A stretch of 64,000 nt of DNA from Virgibacillus_O xinjiangensis (GCF_042643145.1 NZ_JBHRSA010000041.1:178154-242153), one strand, 5' to 3'. Numbered from the stretch's first letter, positions 34,163 through 44,235 are shown. Translations and numbers: made by a program. The notes: a model not told the origin generated them from the letters alone.

Positions 34163-35563
34163 TTATTTCAGGAACTCCAGTACATTTGTTACAGCTTGTT
34201 CCCCTTGCTCGATGCAATCAGGAATGCCGCCGCCTTCATAGGAAGCGCCTGCAAGGTAAACTCCTGGAAGATGGCTCTCCATATTCGCACGTACTTCGGC
34301 AAGACGTTCCACATGGCCGACATGGTATTGTGGCCGACCATTTTTCCACCTCGTGATCACCGTGAATTCCGGTTTCCCTTTGATCTTCATCACTTTCCTT
34401 AAATCTTTCAACACAATATCTGTAATTTCATCGTCGGAAAGGTCCACGATCTCTTCATCCCCGGGACGGCCGACATAGCAGCGCAAAAGGGCTTTCCCTT
34501 CCGGTGCGGTGTTCGGCCATTTTTTATGTGTCCATGTACAGGCAGTAATCCGATAATCACTGTTTCTCGATACGAGAAAGCCGGTTCCATCGATATCTTT
34601 CTTCAACGCCGACTGGTCAAATGCCAGAACGACATTTGCCGTAGATACGGAAGGTACATGATTGAACACCTTGAAGAAATCATACTGGCTGAACATCCGG
34701 GGTACGGCTGAATGCGGAGTCGTGGAGATGACAGCATCCGCTTTATAGACGGTTCCGTCGCTTAACAGCAAATGATAACCATTTTCCTTCTTCTCGATGT
34801 GGTCCACAGAGGTGTTCAACTGCACATTGTCTTCTTCCAGCTCTTCCTCTAAGCGCTCTACAAGTGTTCCCAAGCCGCCTTCATAGGAGAAAAAGACACT
34901 TGCTGGTTTGCTGCTGGCATTTTTCTTCGGAGATGGCATCGTCTTACGAAGTCCTTTCATCACACTGCCATATTCCTGTTCCAGCTTATGGAACATCGGA
35001 TATGTAGCTTTCAGGCTCATCCGATCGATATCGCCGGAGTGGATGCCGGAGAGCAATGAATCTACCTGATTCACCAGCAGTTCATCCCCGAAACGACGGC
35101 GGAAAAATTCACCAAGGGACTGATCGCCATCTTTCTTCCCTTTTGGAATAAATGGTTCCATCATCGCCCGCAATTTCCCTGTAGTTGAAATCAATTTGGT
35201 TGAACGGATGGATTTGGCTGTTTTCGGAATGCCCATAAAGGCCTCTTTAGGCATTTGGTAAAGCTTACGCTTCATGAGCATGAAAGACTGCCCTGTGCCA
35301 TTATGAATGACCCGCTCCTCTAAACCAAGCTCCTTCGTCAACTTCAAGGCAGGCTGCTTCCTGGCAAGCAGTGAATCCGGCCCCTGTTCGATCGTGAACC
35401 CGTTCTGCTTGAGCGTCTTTATTTTCCCACCGAGACGGTTGCCAGACTCGATCAGCTTTATTTCATATGGAAGTTTTTTATCGTTGATTTCCTTTTGGAG
35501 GTAATAGGCCGCAGAAAGACCGGTAATTCCTCCGCCGACTATAGCGATTCTCTTTCGCTCCAT
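34163..35563 (-). CDS. hemY: coproporphyrinogen III oxidase HemY (CgoX)
   Basis: 466-residue FAD enzyme of the coproporphyrin-dependent heme pathway. FAD-binding motif VGGGITGLSAAYYL (residues 9-22) with the following acidic RLGGKI loop, and the C-terminal FAD contact GVYLAGASYEGGGIPDC. In Gram-positive bacteria this enzyme oxidises coproporphyrinogen III to coproporphyrin III. Its ATG overlaps the last base of the hemH stop, so translation is coupled. Last gene of hemEHY. Confidence 0.95.
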   Translation of the reverse strand: MERKRIAIVGGGITGLSAAYYLQKEINDKKLPYEIKLIESGNRLGGKIKTLKQNGFTIEQGPDSLLARKQPALKLTKELGLEERVIHNGTGQSFMLMKRKLYQMPKEAFMGIPKTAKSIRSTKLISTTGKLRAMMEPFIPKGKKDGDQSLGEFFRRRFGDELLVNQVDSLLSGIHSGDIDRMSLKATYPMFHKLEQEYGSVMKGLRKTMPSPKKNASSKPASVFFSYEGGLGTLVERLEEELEEDNVQLNTSVDHIEKKENGYHLLLSDGTVYKADAVISTTPHSAVPRMFSQYDFFKVFNHVPSVSTANVVLAFDQSALKKDIDGTGFLVSRNSDYRITACTWTHKKWPNTAPEGKALLRCYVGRPGDEEIVDLSDDEITDIVLKDLRKVMKIKGKPEFTVITRWKNGRPQYHVGHVERLAEVRANMESHLPGVYLAGASYEGGGIPDCIEQGEQAVTNVLEFLK

Positions 35564-36495
35564 TACACTTCCCCCGTTTTGTCCAGAACGACCTTGGCCA
35601 ATGTATCGATGAACTGCGGATGGACGTTCGGCATCTCTGGACGATGATATTTGGCTCCCAGCTCATCACAAACGACTTTGCATTCATAATCATTGTCATA
35701 AAGAACTTCCAGATGATCGGCAATGAAGCCTACAGGAGAATATACAAAGGAGCGGTAGCCTTTCTGTTCATACAAATCACGGGTAAGATCCTGTACATCA
35801 GGTCCAAGCCATGGGTCCGGGGTGTTCCCTTCACTTTGCCAGCCCAGTTCATAGTTTTTGATGCCTGCTTCCTTTGCAATCAGATCGGCTGTTTCTTTCA
35901 ACTGATCCGGGTATGGGTCACCGTTTTGAAGAATCTTTTCAGGTAGACTGTGTGCAGACACGATCAACACTGCTTTATCACGCTCTTCCTGCGGCATATC
36001 AGCATAGATTTTCTTGATGCCATCCGCCCAGAATTTAATGAATCCGTCTGCAGCATACCAGCTTTCCACTGAGCGGATGGTGATGCCATGCTTGGCAGCT
36101 TCCTCATTGGCCCTGGAATTATAGGATTTCACGCTGAAAGTGGAATAATGAGGGGCCAGCACAAGGGATACTGCCTCCGTAATGCCGTCTTTGGCCATCT
36201 CCTCTACCGCATCTTCTATGAAAGGCTCAATATGTTTGAGACCGATATATGCTTTATATTCATATTCATCCTGCGCTTCATTCAGATTAGCTTCCAATGC
36301 ATGGGCCTGCTGCTCCGTTATTTTTGCCAAAGGAGAAATGCCGCCGATTGCCTTGTATCGGTCTTTCAAATCCTGCAATGCTTCCTCTGATGGCTTTCTT
36401 CCATGACGGATATGTGTGTAATAACGTTCAATATCCTCTTCCTTGTATGGAGTTCCGTAAGCCATAACGAGTAATCCCATTTGTTTCTTTGCCAT
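35563..36495 (-). CDS. hemH: coproporphyrin ferrochelatase HemH (CpfC)
   Basis: 310 residues. Inserts Fe(II) into coproporphyrin III. N-terminal [25 protein letters not shown], the catalytic His region [10 protein letters not shown], and the second metal site [17 protein letters not shown]. Start ATG at 36495 follows AGAGGTG; the GTG three codons earlier overlaps the site. Middle gene of hemE-hemH-hemY. Confidence 0.95.
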   Translation of the reverse strand: MAKKQMGLLVMAYGTPYKEEDIERYYTHIRHGRKPSEEALQDLKDRYKAIGGISPLAKITEQQAHALEANLNEAQDEYEYKAYIGLKHIEPFIEDAVEEMAKDGITEAVSLVLAPHYSTFSVKSYNSRANEEAAKHGITIRSVESWYAADGFIKFWADGIKKIYADMPQEERDKAVLIVSAHSLPEKILQNGDPYPDQLKETADLIAKEAGIKNYELGWQSEGNTPDPWLGPDVQDLTRDLYEQKGYRSFVYSPVGFIADHLEVLYDNDYECKVVCDELGAKYHRPEMPNVHPQFIDTLAKVVLDKTGEV

Positions 36496-36529
36496 TTTCA
36501 GCACCTCTTCTGTATAAATTCTAGTCTAC

Positions 36530-37564
36530 TTATCTATTGGTGTAGGTATGAATCAGTTCCGTAAGCTTTTTCAATGTCGCCGGCTGGATGTCTGGGGTAA
36601 CGCCGTGCCCGAGATTGAACACATGCCTCCCATCAATCATTCCAGCATCCAGAATGTCTTTCGTACGCTTTTCTATTGTCTCCCAGTCAGTAACCAGGAT
36701 GGCTGGATCCAGATTTCCCTGAAGCACCTTCGTAACCCCCATGGCTCTTGCCTCAGGAATCGACGTACGCCAATCGAGTCCAATGACATCAACAGGGAGG
36801 TCGTTCCATTCGTTCAGCAGATGTCCTGCTCCTACTCCGAAGATGATCAGTGGAACCTCTTGCTGCTTGAGTTCAGAGAATATACGGGTCATGGCTGGCT
36901 TGATATACAAACGGTAATCGGCTGCATTCAATGCTCCCACCCAGGAATCGAATATTTGAATTGCTCTTGCCCCTGCCTTGATTTGTGCTTCGACATACGT
37001 GATGGTCATATCGGCAAGCTTGTCCATCAATGCAAACCATGCCTCCGGCTCCCGGTACATGAATGCCTTGGTTTTACTATAGTTTTTCGAAGGGCCCCCC
37101 TCAATCATATAGCTTGCCAAGGTAAATGGCGCGCCACTGAAGCCGATCAACGGAACCTCCAGCTGTTCCTCGGTCAGCAGGCGGATCGTGTCAAGTACAT
37201 ATGGCACGTCAGACTCTGGATGTATGGTGCCAAGTTTTTCTACATCATGGAAGTTTCTGATCGGGTTATGTATCACCGGACCCACACCCGATTTAATCTC
37301 TACATCCACCCCAAGAGAAGGCAGGGGAGACATGATATCCTTATAGAGGATAGCTGCATCCACTCCATAATTCTCCACCGGCAGACGTGTCACATAGGCA
37401 CACAACTCAGGCTGATGGGTTATTTCAAACAGTGAATATTTTTCTTTCAGTTCCCTGTACTCCGGTTGGGACCTGCCCGCCTGACGCATGAACCAGGCAG
37501 GCGTATAGTCCACCGATTCTCCTCTGAATGCACGCAGTATTGTATCATTTATCTGTTTTGCCAT
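36530..37564 (-). CDS. hemE: uroporphyrinogen decarboxylase HemE
   Basis: 344 residues. Decarboxylates uroporphyrinogen III to coproporphyrinogen III. Signature 1 [15 protein letters not shown] (residues ~24-38, with the substrate-binding Arg) and signature 2 [17 protein letters not shown]; the catalytic Asp lies in KDIMSPL. Start at 37564 after AAAGGGTG. First gene of the heme cluster, just downstream of pbpF on the same strand. Confidence 0.96.
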   Translation of the reverse strand: MAKQINDTILRAFRGESVDYTPAWFMRQAGRSQPEYRELKEKYSLFEITHQPELCAYVTRLPVENYGVDAAILYKDIMSPLPSLGVDVEIKSGVGPVIHNPIRNFHDVEKLGTIHPESDVPYVLDTIRLLTEEQLEVPLIGFSGAPFTLASYMIEGGPSKNYSKTKAFMYREPEAWFALMDKLADMTITYVEAQIKAGARAIQIFDSWVGALNAADYRLYIKPAMTRIFSELKQQEVPLIIFGVGAGHLLNEWNDLPVDVIGLDWRTSIPEARAMGVTKVLQGNLDPAILVTDWETIEKRTKDILDAGMIDGRHVFNLGHGVTPDIQPATLKKLTELIHTYTNR

Positions 37565-37664
37565 GTTTTTCACCCTTTTTCCGACTTCTTACCATTGTTA
37601 ACTATATACATTTGCCTACATCCTGTATAGGACAATGGGTCGATTGTCATCATTTTGTCTAAAA

Positions 37665-39839
37665 TTAATTGCGGAAACTGATGGTTTCCGACCTTTCTCC
37701 TTCCAGCTTCGTCAACGGATTGTATGGGACTACATAGTAACGGTAAGCACGCAGGACATCCATCCCGTCAACGTAGAATTCTGTCTTTCCTTCCACTTCA
37801 CCGACCCGTTCATCGATCCCTTCTTTCTCGCGGTAGACCCGGTAGTGGACCCGTTCATCCGCCGACCCTGTCCAGGTCAGCTTCCCCTCCATCAGGGAAT
37901 AGCCCCCAAAAGAAACACTTCCTTGAAGACCGGTGATTTGTGGAAGCTTTATTGGTTCAGGAAGAGGCTCAGCAGACACAGGCTTTTCAAACGACTCGGC
38001 AAACGGCTTCTGTTGGTCGATCTCCGTTAAGATTTTCTTTGCCAATTTCGTTGGATAAGAGCTCCCTTCCGTCAAATAATGTTCTTCATCCACCTTATCA
38101 TAGCCCATCCAGAGAGCAACCGTGTAGTCCGGCGTATATCCTGCAAACCAAGCATCATTGGTTTCTCCTGGTACAAATGGGTGTTGGGTGGAACCGGTCT
38201 TTCCCGCAAGTTCTTTCGTATACTCTCCTGCAGAAGCTGTCCCGCTTTCAACGGTTTCTATCAACATTTCAGTCATATTCCAAGCCACCTGGGTGCTGAA
38301 TACTTCCGCTGTTTCAGGTGCTGCCTCATGAACGAGCTCTCCATGACGGTCATAAATTTCCTCAATAGTATAGGAGTCGATGAACTCACCACCTCGCGCA
38401 AAAACGGCGTAGCTTTCCATGACCGTCTGCGGTGTCAACCCTTCACTGAGACCACCTAACGCTATGGCAAGGCCATTGTCATCCTCCAGTCTTATATCCA
38501 TCTTTTCCAAATAGCCTTTTGCGTAATCAATGCCGATCTGATCGAGAAGCCAGACAGCAGAAGTGTTCTTGGACTGTTTTATTGCCTCAAATATGGAGAC
38601 GGCCCCGCTGTATTGATCATCCACATTGGATACGGTATAACCTTCCATTGGCTGGTCAAGTACAAGGGTATAGGGAGTGTATTTCTCCTTCTGCATAAGG
38701 GCAGGCCCGTACACGGCTGTTGGCTTCATCACAGATCCCGGCTGTCTGGTCACCGCCGTGCGGTTCAGATCACCCAGTTGATAATCTCTGCCGCCAATTG
38801 CAGCTGTCACCCTCCCTGTTTCCTGTTCCATCATGATGAAAGCTCCTTCTTCCCCTTCCGTGTTCCCCGGGAAATAGGCTCCTTCTTGAAAATTTTCATA
38901 AGCAATTCTCTGGGCTTCTTCATCCAGATTGACGACCAATCGGTAACCGCCACGTTTCAATTCATTAATGGGCAACTCATACCGTCCTGCTGCCTCTCTC
39001 ATCACCAGATCAACATAACTGTCCACCCATGGAGAGGCTTGTCGTTCCGAAACATCCATTCCCAGATCTTTTTCCTGTTCTTCGGCCAGTTGCTCCTCGG
39101 AGATAATGCCGGCATCCTCCATGGTCAGGAGCACGGTATTTCTACGGTTCAACGCTTTCTCCGGATACGTAATCGGGGAGTAGCCGTTCGGTGCCTTAGC
39201 CATTCCGGCAAGCAGCGCCCCCTCCGTGATGGTCAACTCTTCAGCTGATTTGGAGAAATAGAAGGCTGCAGCTTTTTCGATTCCATAGATGCCTTCCCCA
39301 AAATAGATCTCATTCATATACAGTTCGAGAATTTCATCCTTGGCCAACTGCTGTTCCAAGTAAATCGCCGCCATTGCTTCTTTTGCTTTCCTTGACCATG
39401 TTTTGTCATTATAGAGAAAAAGATTCTTTGCCAGCTGCTGGGTGATGGTACTGCCACCCTCCACCTTCCCCATGGCCAGGATATTCTTGTACACTGCACG
39501 GATGAGCGATTTCAGATCAATTCCTGCATGCTCATAAAAACGCCTGTCCTCCACAGCAAGGAATGCTTGTTGGACATGGGAAGGTATTTCATTCAAGGTA
39601 ACAGGATCCCTGTTTTCCTGGTAAATTTCCTGTATCACCTTCCCGTCAGCCGTTTCTATCGTGGTTGCTGCATCGAGCACCAAGTCAGCATCACCTACAA
39701 CCATTTTCCCACCCAGCAAAACACCGCCATAACCGAGAAGTCCCACAACGATCAGAAGTACGAGGGCAATCAGAGACCATTTCACCTTCCAGACAATGGA
39801 GCGCGGCCGGGCATCTTCTTTCTTATCTTTTTTAAACAT
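37665..39839 (-). CDS. pbpF: class A penicillin-binding protein (PbpF type)
   Basis: 724-residue bifunctional peptidoglycan synthase. Cytoplasmic basic tail, one membrane helix (residues ~20-45), glycosyltransferase domain with VEDRRFYEHAGID and GGSTITQQLAKN, transpeptidase domain with Ser-x-x-Lys in RQPGSVMKP, SKNT and KTGST, then a ~90-residue fibronectin-like C-terminal domain (QITGLQGSVSF...). Location upstream of hemEHY and divergent from hmoB matches B. subtilis pbpF, a PBP with a sporulation role. Start at 39839 after AGAGGTG. Confidence 0.94.
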   Translation of the reverse strand: MFKKDKKEDARPRSIVWKVKWSLIALVLLIVVGLLGYGGVLLGGKMVVGDADLVLDAATTIETADGKVIQEIYQENRDPVTLNEIPSHVQQAFLAVEDRRFYEHAGIDLKSLIRAVYKNILAMGKVEGGSTITQQLAKNLFLYNDKTWSRKAKEAMAAIYLEQQLAKDEILELYMNEIYFGEGIYGIEKAAAFYFSKSAEELTITEGALLAGMAKAPNGYSPITYPEKALNRRNTVLLTMEDAGIISEEQLAEEQEKDLGMDVSERQASPWVDSYVDLVMREAAGRYELPINELKRGGYRLVVNLDEEAQRIAYENFQEGAYFPGNTEGEEGAFIMMEQETGRVTAAIGGRDYQLGDLNRTAVTRQPGSVMKPTAVYGPALMQKEKYTPYTLVLDQPMEGYTVSNVDDQYSGAVSIFEAIKQSKNTSAVWLLDQIGIDYAKGYLEKMDIRLEDDNGLAIALGGLSEGLTPQTVMESYAVFARGGEFIDSYTIEEIYDRHGELVHEAAPETAEVFSTQVAWNMTEMLIETVESGTASAGEYTKELAGKTGSTQHPFVPGETNDAWFAGYTPDYTVALWMGYDKVDEEHYLTEGSSYPTKLAKKILTEIDQQKPFAESFEKPVSAEPLPEPIKLPQITGLQGSVSFGGYSLMEGKLTWTGSADERVHYRVYREKEGIDERVGEVEGKTEFYVDGMDVLRAYRYYVVPYNPLTKLEGERSETISFRN

Positions 39840-39897
39840 TTGTTCACCTCTACACATTTACTCTTCCATTATACGACAATTTTCCGCAACCGGAAAG

Positions 39898-39915
39898 TGA
39901 TAATATTTCCTATCA
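39898..39915. promoter_or_regulatory. weak dyad between pbpF and hmoB
   Basis: TGATA-N8-TATCA, next to a second AT-rich half (TAATAATCATT). It recalls a degenerate Fur-type site but does not match the 7-1-7 consensus. Confidence 0.25.
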
Positions 39916-39953
39916 GTTAATAATCATTTTAATTTGGTTGCACTTGACTTGCT

Positions 39954-39974
39954 GTTAAGAGAATAGGGTAATAT
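39954..39974 (+). promoter_or_regulatory. possible hmoB promoter fragment
   Basis: TTGACT at 39954-39959 and TAATAT at 39969-39974. The spacing between these exact hexamers is only 9 nt, so the TTGACT probably pairs with a later, weaker -10; only the TTGACT is convincing. Confidence 0.25.
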
Positions 39975-40006
39975 GGCAATAGAAGATAAGAAAGGAGAGT
40001 TTGGCC

Positions 40007-40525
40007 ATGAAAGCATATATGACGCTCGGTACCAGGGATTTTCTCGAAAAACTAGTGGATAAGCATCCAGACTTAGGCCTGTATTTAATGGGACAGGGTA
40101 CAGGGACACTCGCATATTATGAAAATCAACGTAAAAATGTATTTGCCTCAGGAAAGGAATACGAAGTGATCAGTCAAAACGGGGAAATACAGGATGAGGG
40201 TTATGTAGTGATGAATAATATCCCTGTTCTAGAGGATAGCCGGGATTCCTTTGAACAGCGCTTCAAACAGCGCCAGCATGGAGTCGACAGTATGCCTGGC
40301 TTCCAGGCTTTCCGATTCCTCAGACCGCTGAAGGATAAAACCTACGTAGTGATGACCCAATGGAGGTCCAAAGAGGATTTCGAGAATTGGAAGAACTCCG
40401 AGCAATTCAAGAACGCCCATAAGAACCAGGATTCCAAGCCACCTGCCTATTTTGCCGACCGTCCCTTCATCACCTCCTACCATATGAAAAAAGAGGACGA
40501 TGAAGAAGGAAACGATGACCAATAA
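40007..40525 (+). CDS. hmoB: heme-degrading monooxygenase HmoB
   Basis: 172 residues. The C-terminal ~95 residues form an ABM (antibiotic-biosynthesis-monooxygenase type) ferredoxin-like domain: FEQRFKQRQHGVDSMPGFQAF, TYVVMTQWRSKEDFENWKNS and the helix FKNAHKNQ; the N-terminal half (MKAYMTLGT...GLYLMGQGTGTLAYYEN) is as in B. subtilis HmoB (YhgC). It releases iron from heme. Placing it beside hemEHY puts heme synthesis and breakdown together. Start at 40007 after AAAGGAGAG. Confidence 0.9.
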   Translation: MKAYMTLGTRDFLEKLVDKHPDLGLYLMGQGTGTLAYYENQRKNVFASGKEYEVISQNGEIQDEGYVVMNNIPVLEDSRDSFEQRFKQRQHGVDSMPGFQAFRFLRPLKDKTYVVMTQWRSKEDFENWKNSEQFKNAHKNQDSKPPAYFADRPFITSYHMKKEDDEEGNDDQ

Positions 40526-40531
40526 GCCAGT

Positions 40532-40565
40532 AAAAAAGCTAACCAGCGGGACTGGTTAGCTTTTT
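40532..40565. terminator. bidirectional terminator
   Basis: 15-bp stem AAAAAGCTAACCAG / CTGGTTAGCTTTTT with a 5-nt loop, between hmoB and the thioredoxin gene. Confidence 0.93.
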
Positions 40566-40566
40566 G

Positions 40567-41049
40567 CTATTCCTTCAGAACGACTTCATCCAGAAAGGCA
40601 CGGAAATTTTCCTCAGGATGGGCACCGGTGATGCGATTGACCTCTTCCCCATCTTCAAAGTGAACCAAGGTAGGTGTCGCTTCAATTCCATAGGTCCCCC
40701 ACTGGTCTTCGAATTCGAGCAGATTCAGCTTGACCATCTCTACATCCATATCCTCAGTGAGCGGTACTAGAACAGGAGTGGTCTGCTGGCAGTAGACACA
40801 GGTCGGGCTGTAGAAATAAACCGTTGTCGGCTCTCCACTCTCAATCCGTTCGCTCAATTCCTCGGGACGGATCTGGTTTTGGTAGAGGGGATCATCTAGC
40901 TGATCAATGGTAGCCTGATCCAAATCTTCCTTTCCATAAGGATTGCCGCTTTGATCCACGGCCTGGTTGTTCTGATAATTCGTCACAAAATAAAGGGCGA
41001 TAAATAATAGGACGATCACCCCGGCGAATAGGAGCATTTTATTTCGCAT
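40567..41049 (-). CDS. membrane-anchored thioredoxin-like protein
   Basis: 160 residues: an N-terminal membrane anchor (MLLFAGVIVLLFIALYFV) and an extracytoplasmic thioredoxin domain with the redox pair CVYC (in FYSPTCVYCQQT) and the cis-Pro loop IEATPTLVHF. It is coupled to bdbC (3-nt gap) and so probably is the thiol oxidase partner (BdbD/BdbA role) re-oxidised by BdbC, although its short length is closer to a thioredoxin than to DsbA. Ribosome site lies inside bdbC. Confidence 0.85.
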   Translation of the reverse strand: MRNKMLLFAGVIVLLFIALYFVTNYQNNQAVDQSGNPYGKEDLDQATIDQLDDPLYQNQIRPEELSERIESGEPTTVYFYSPTCVYCQQTTPVLVPLTEDMDVEMVKLNLLEFEDQWGTYGIEATPTLVHFEDGEEVNRITGAHPEENFRAFLDEVVLKE

Positions 41050-41052
41050 GGC

Positions 41053-41487
41053 TTACTTCTCCTTCTGCTGTTTTAAAATCATTACATGCGCAAAAAATAT
41101 CAAGATAAATGCTGTTCCTGCCAAAAAAGGAATGGTTACAAAACCGAAATAATTCACGTATTTCAAATTGCATGCGACAGGACCGCAGCCTTCACCCGCC
41201 TCCTGCAGTGCGGGAAGATTCTGTACCAGATAATGATAGATGGATACCAGCATCCCGATTCCGCTCAGCATGAGTCCGGGAAGGGCAATCATGGTATCCC
41301 TCTTCCAAATGGCTGTTCCATATATGAGAATCAGTGGGTACATGAAGATCCGTTGTACCCAGCACAGCATGCATGGCGTATAGCCCATCACCTCTGAGTA
41401 GAACAAACTTCCTGCTGTTGCCACAACCGATATTCCCCATATAAAGAACAACAGGTTTTCTGTTACCTTATCCTTAGACTCACCCAT
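41053..41487 (-). CDS. bdbC: disulfide bond formation protein BdbC (DsbB-like)
   Basis: 144-residue quinone-linked membrane protein with four helices. The first Cys pair CMLC (in YTPCMLCWVQR, near residue 38) and the second pair in GEGCGPVACNLKYV are both present, the DsbB layout. It oxidises the partner thioredoxin and passes electrons to quinone. In B. subtilis BdbC is needed for disulfides of the competence machinery, which is relevant because comK is also in this window. Confidence 0.92.
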   Translation of the reverse strand: MGESKDKVTENLLFFIWGISVVATAGSLFYSEVMGYTPCMLCWVQRIFMYPLILIYGTAIWKRDTMIALPGLMLSGIGMLVSIYHYLVQNLPALQEAGEGCGPVACNLKYVNYFGFVTIPFLAGTAFILIFFAHVMILKQQKEK

Positions 41488-41567
41488 GGCAGAAAATCCT
41501 TTCTTTTTCCATTACATTAACATTATACAGACCTTCCCGAGGAAAATAAAAACATTGGCTTGCGAAT

Positions 41568-42212
41568 CTATTCCTCCGCCCCCTGCGAACGACGGAACAT
41601 CCACCGGTCAAGAGAAGCACACCCCATGAGCCAGAGAAACCCGACGAAAAATCCTGCCACCACATCTGTCAAATAGTGGACATTGAGGAAGTAGCGGCTG
41701 ATACCGATCAAGAATACCAATAGGGCGAAAGTTAACTGCATGACGAAAACCACCCTGGATGAATCAATTTTTTTGCCCAGATAATAGGCGAGCAGACCGT
41801 AGCATACCATCGGGATCATCGCATGGCCGGACGGGAAGCTATGCCCAACCGCCTCTGCTGATGGGAGGAGACTCGGCCTTTGTCTATCCACCACGTTCTT
41901 GATCAGCAGATTCAGTAGATGCGAAGTGAATGTACCCCCCGCAAAAATGACTGCAGGCACCCAATGCCTGTACCATCGCCAAATAACAATCCCCATTATA
42001 ATGGTGAGCGGTGTCAGAAAGGTCCCAGAACCAAGCTCTGTCATCCAGCGAAAAAAAGTATAGGCTGCTGTATCATCCACCACACCAACAAAACCTCTGG
42101 TCCATTGATCGACATAGGGTAAAGTCCCCGTCATTATCTTGACAATCCAAATCCCTGTAAAGATCAAAAGCACGGACAATAGTAACAGGAATATATAGTT
42201 TCTTTTATACAT
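41568..42212 (-). CDS. PAP2 family membrane phosphatase
   Basis: 214 residues, six helices. The three PAP2 motifs are intact: KNVVDRQRP, PSGH (in SFPSGHAM) and SRYFLNVHYLTDVVAG. The family dephosphorylates lipid phosphates such as undecaprenyl pyrophosphate or phosphatidylglycerophosphate on the outer face. The ATG at 42212 is 10 nt after AAAGGAG; a GTG two codons earlier is an alternative. Confidence 0.9.
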   Translation of the reverse strand: MYKRNYIFLLLLSVLLIFTGIWIVKIMTGTLPYVDQWTRGFVGVVDDTAAYTFFRWMTELGSGTFLTPLTIIMGIVIWRWYRHWVPAVIFAGGTFTSHLLNLLIKNVVDRQRPSLLPSAEAVGHSFPSGHAMIPMVCYGLLAYYLGKKIDSSRVVFVMQLTFALLVFLIGISRYFLNVHYLTDVVAGFFVGFLWLMGCASLDRWMFRRSQGAEE

Positions 42213-42325
42213 TATCACAACTCTCCTTTTCCTTACATACATACCCTATAGGATGTTTCAAAAAAACCTAGCCGGGAAATGAATAAGTAGAATTACTAAA
42301 AAATATAAAAGGCAGGGATCCAATA

Positions 42326-42760
42326 ATGGAACAAGAACTCAAACAATTGATTGACGGACTTAACGAAGACCTCGCACATGAATATGGAGCTGCTATCCAG
42401 TATACGTATAGCGCTTCTGTAGTATCCGGATTGTACCGTTCTTCACTGAAACCGTTTTTTGAATCAGAAATCAACGATGAACTAGGACATGCATTGTATC
42501 TGTCTGAGAAGATCAAATCACTTGGTGGAACGCCGACAACCAGATCAGCGGAAGTACCGCAGCCTACTGAAGTAAAAGAACTGCTGCAGGCTACATTGGA
42601 AGCAGAGAAAGATACCATTGAACGTTACGAGACACGTAAACAGCAAGCAGAAAAGCTTGGTTACACTGAACTCGTCGTAAAGTTGGAAGACTTGATAGCT
42701 GATGAAACACATCATAAAGAAGAAGTAGAGCGCCTGTTATCTGATCCAAGATTATCCTAA
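42326..42760 (+). CDS. ferritin-like di-iron protein
   Basis: 144-residue four-helix protein. Carboxylate/His ligands are arranged as in bacterioferritin-like folds: the Glu in AHEYGAAIQY, NDELGHALYLSEKI, the Glu/Tyr in ERYETRKQQA, and DLIADETHHKEEVE. It may store iron or act as a di-iron oxidase; the substrate is not deducible. It is a single-gene unit with a strong terminator. Confidence 0.85.
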   Translation: MEQELKQLIDGLNEDLAHEYGAAIQYTYSASVVSGLYRSSLKPFFESEINDELGHALYLSEKIKSLGGTPTTRSAEVPQPTEVKELLQATLEAEKDTIERYETRKQQAEKLGYTELVVKLEDLIADETHHKEEVERLLSDPRLS

Positions 42761-42766
42761 GCATGC

Positions 42767-42793
42767 AAAAGCACCCAGACAGGGTGCTTTTTT
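42767..42793 (+). terminator. terminator of the ferritin-like gene
   Basis: Stem AAAAGCACCC / GGGTGCTTTT, 5-nt loop, T-run. Confidence 0.92.
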
Positions 42794-42923
42794 ATATTTT
42801 ACTATTCTAATCGGAGCAGAGCACAAAGATTACTGTCTACCTCGATCTACCGGTCATTAGACGTCCCTAGGAATTTGACGTAAATGTTATAATTGTTGAA
42901 TAACGAGTAAGGAGGTCTTCTAG

Positions 42924-44093
42924 GTGTTGAATGATATACATAAAGCATTGGATCTGGCATATGAGGACATGGTGGAAATCCGCCGCCATCTCCATCAGTA
43001 TCCAGAGTTATCTTTCGAAGAAACAAAAACAGCACAATATATTGCAGATTTTTATGAGGAATTGGGTATTCCCTATAAAACAAAGGTTGGCGGAAATGGA
43101 GTAATTGCTACATTAAAAGGCGGTAAGCCGGGCAAAACTATTGCATTGCGAGCGGATTTTGATGGTCTTCCCATCGAGGACGAAAAAGATGTTCCATACA
43201 AATCCAAAGTTCCTGGTGTGATGCATGCATGCGGGCATGATGGACATACTTCTGTACTCCTTTCCCTTGCCAAGGTGATGAAACAATACCAGGAGGAGCT
43301 TCCCGGTACGATTGAGTTCCTTCATCAGCATGCAGAAGAATATGCACCTGGTGGGGCGAAACCGATTATTGAGTCAGGAGCGATCGACCACGTGGAAGCC
43401 GTATTCGGCACTCATCTATGGGCCACCACTCCAGTCGGTGTCCTGCAGACAACCATGGATGCCTTCATGGCTGGTACCGATCGGTTCACAATCACCATTC
43501 AGGGAAAAGGCGGCCATGGAGGATATCCGCATGAGACGAAGGATGCTATTGTCATCGGTTCGGATGTTATCTCCCAGCTGCAGCAGATTACCAGCAGACG
43601 ACTTGACCCGTTGGATACAGCAGTTGTAACAGTCGGTGTCTTCGAAGCTGGAACGGCCTTCAATGTGATCGCCGACCAAGCCAAATTGGTTGGAACGGTG
43701 CGGCACTTCAGCGAGGAGGTACAGGAAACAGTCATCGAGGAAATGGAAAAAATTATAAAAGGAGTCTGCATCAGCAATGATGCTTCCTATGACTTTGATT
43801 ATGTGAAAGGATACCCTCCGCTGATCAACAATGAATCGGAAGCACGCCTAGTGCTGGAAGCAGGAGAAAAAGTGGAAGGTGTCACAAAAACGGAAGAAGT
43901 AGCTCCTGTGATGGCTGGCGAGGATTTCGCTTATTATACGATGGAAAAACCAGGTGCTTTCTTCTTTACAGGTGCGGCCAAGGAAGGGAATGTTTACCCT
44001 CACCATCATCCGATGTTCGACCTGGACGAACGGTCCCTGCCGATTGCCGCTAAAACGTTGATTTCTGCCTACTTTGCCTATCAGGAAAAATAA
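42924..44093 (+). CDS. yhaA: M20 family amidohydrolase YhaA
   Basis: 389-residue zinc amidohydrolase of the HipO/N-acyl-amino-acid type. Metal-binding motifs: RRHLHQYPELSFEE, MHACGHDGHTSVLL, the catalytic Glu pair in LHQHAEEYAPGGAK, GTHLWATTPVG and the C-terminal HHHPMFDLDE. Dimerisation domain in the middle (ITIQGKGGHGGYPHETKDAI). GTG start 8 nt after GGAGG. In B. subtilis yhaA lies next to ecsC; here the ecsC position is occupied by repeats. Confidence 0.92.
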   Translation: MLNDIHKALDLAYEDMVEIRRHLHQYPELSFEETKTAQYIADFYEELGIPYKTKVGGNGVIATLKGGKPGKTIALRADFDGLPIEDEKDVPYKSKVPGVMHACGHDGHTSVLLSLAKVMKQYQEELPGTIEFLHQHAEEYAPGGAKPIIESGAIDHVEAVFGTHLWATTPVGVLQTTMDAFMAGTDRFTITIQGKGGHGGYPHETKDAIVIGSDVISQLQQITSRRLDPLDTAVVTVGVFEAGTAFNVIADQAKLVGTVRHFSEEVQETVIEEMEKIIKGVCISNDASYDFDYVKGYPPLINNESEARLVLEAGEKVEGVTKTEEVAPVMAGEDFAYYTMEKPGAFFFTGAAKEGNVYPHHHPMFDLDERSLPIAAKTLISAYFAYQEK

Positions 44094-44099
44094 TAACAG

Positions 44100-44129
44100 A
44101 AGGAGCTCTCGACAAGAGCTCCTTTTTTG
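44100..44129 (+). terminator. terminator of yhaA
   Basis: Stem AAGGAGCTCT / AGAGCTCCTT with a short loop, then T6. Confidence 0.92.
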
Positions 44130-44184
44130 TTACCCCTGCGCCATCTACCTAAGTTGGGTGTTATTTTCAGGTTTTTAGTTAGTG

Positions 44185-44235
44185 TATGAGTCCCGCGCTG
44201 TTCCCAAAGGAGTCTACGCATTCCTCCACGGGTAT
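44185..44235 (+). repeat. fragment of dispersed repeat B
   Basis: CGCTGTTCCCAAAGGAGTCT and following bases match the right end of repeat B. Confidence 0.55.
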
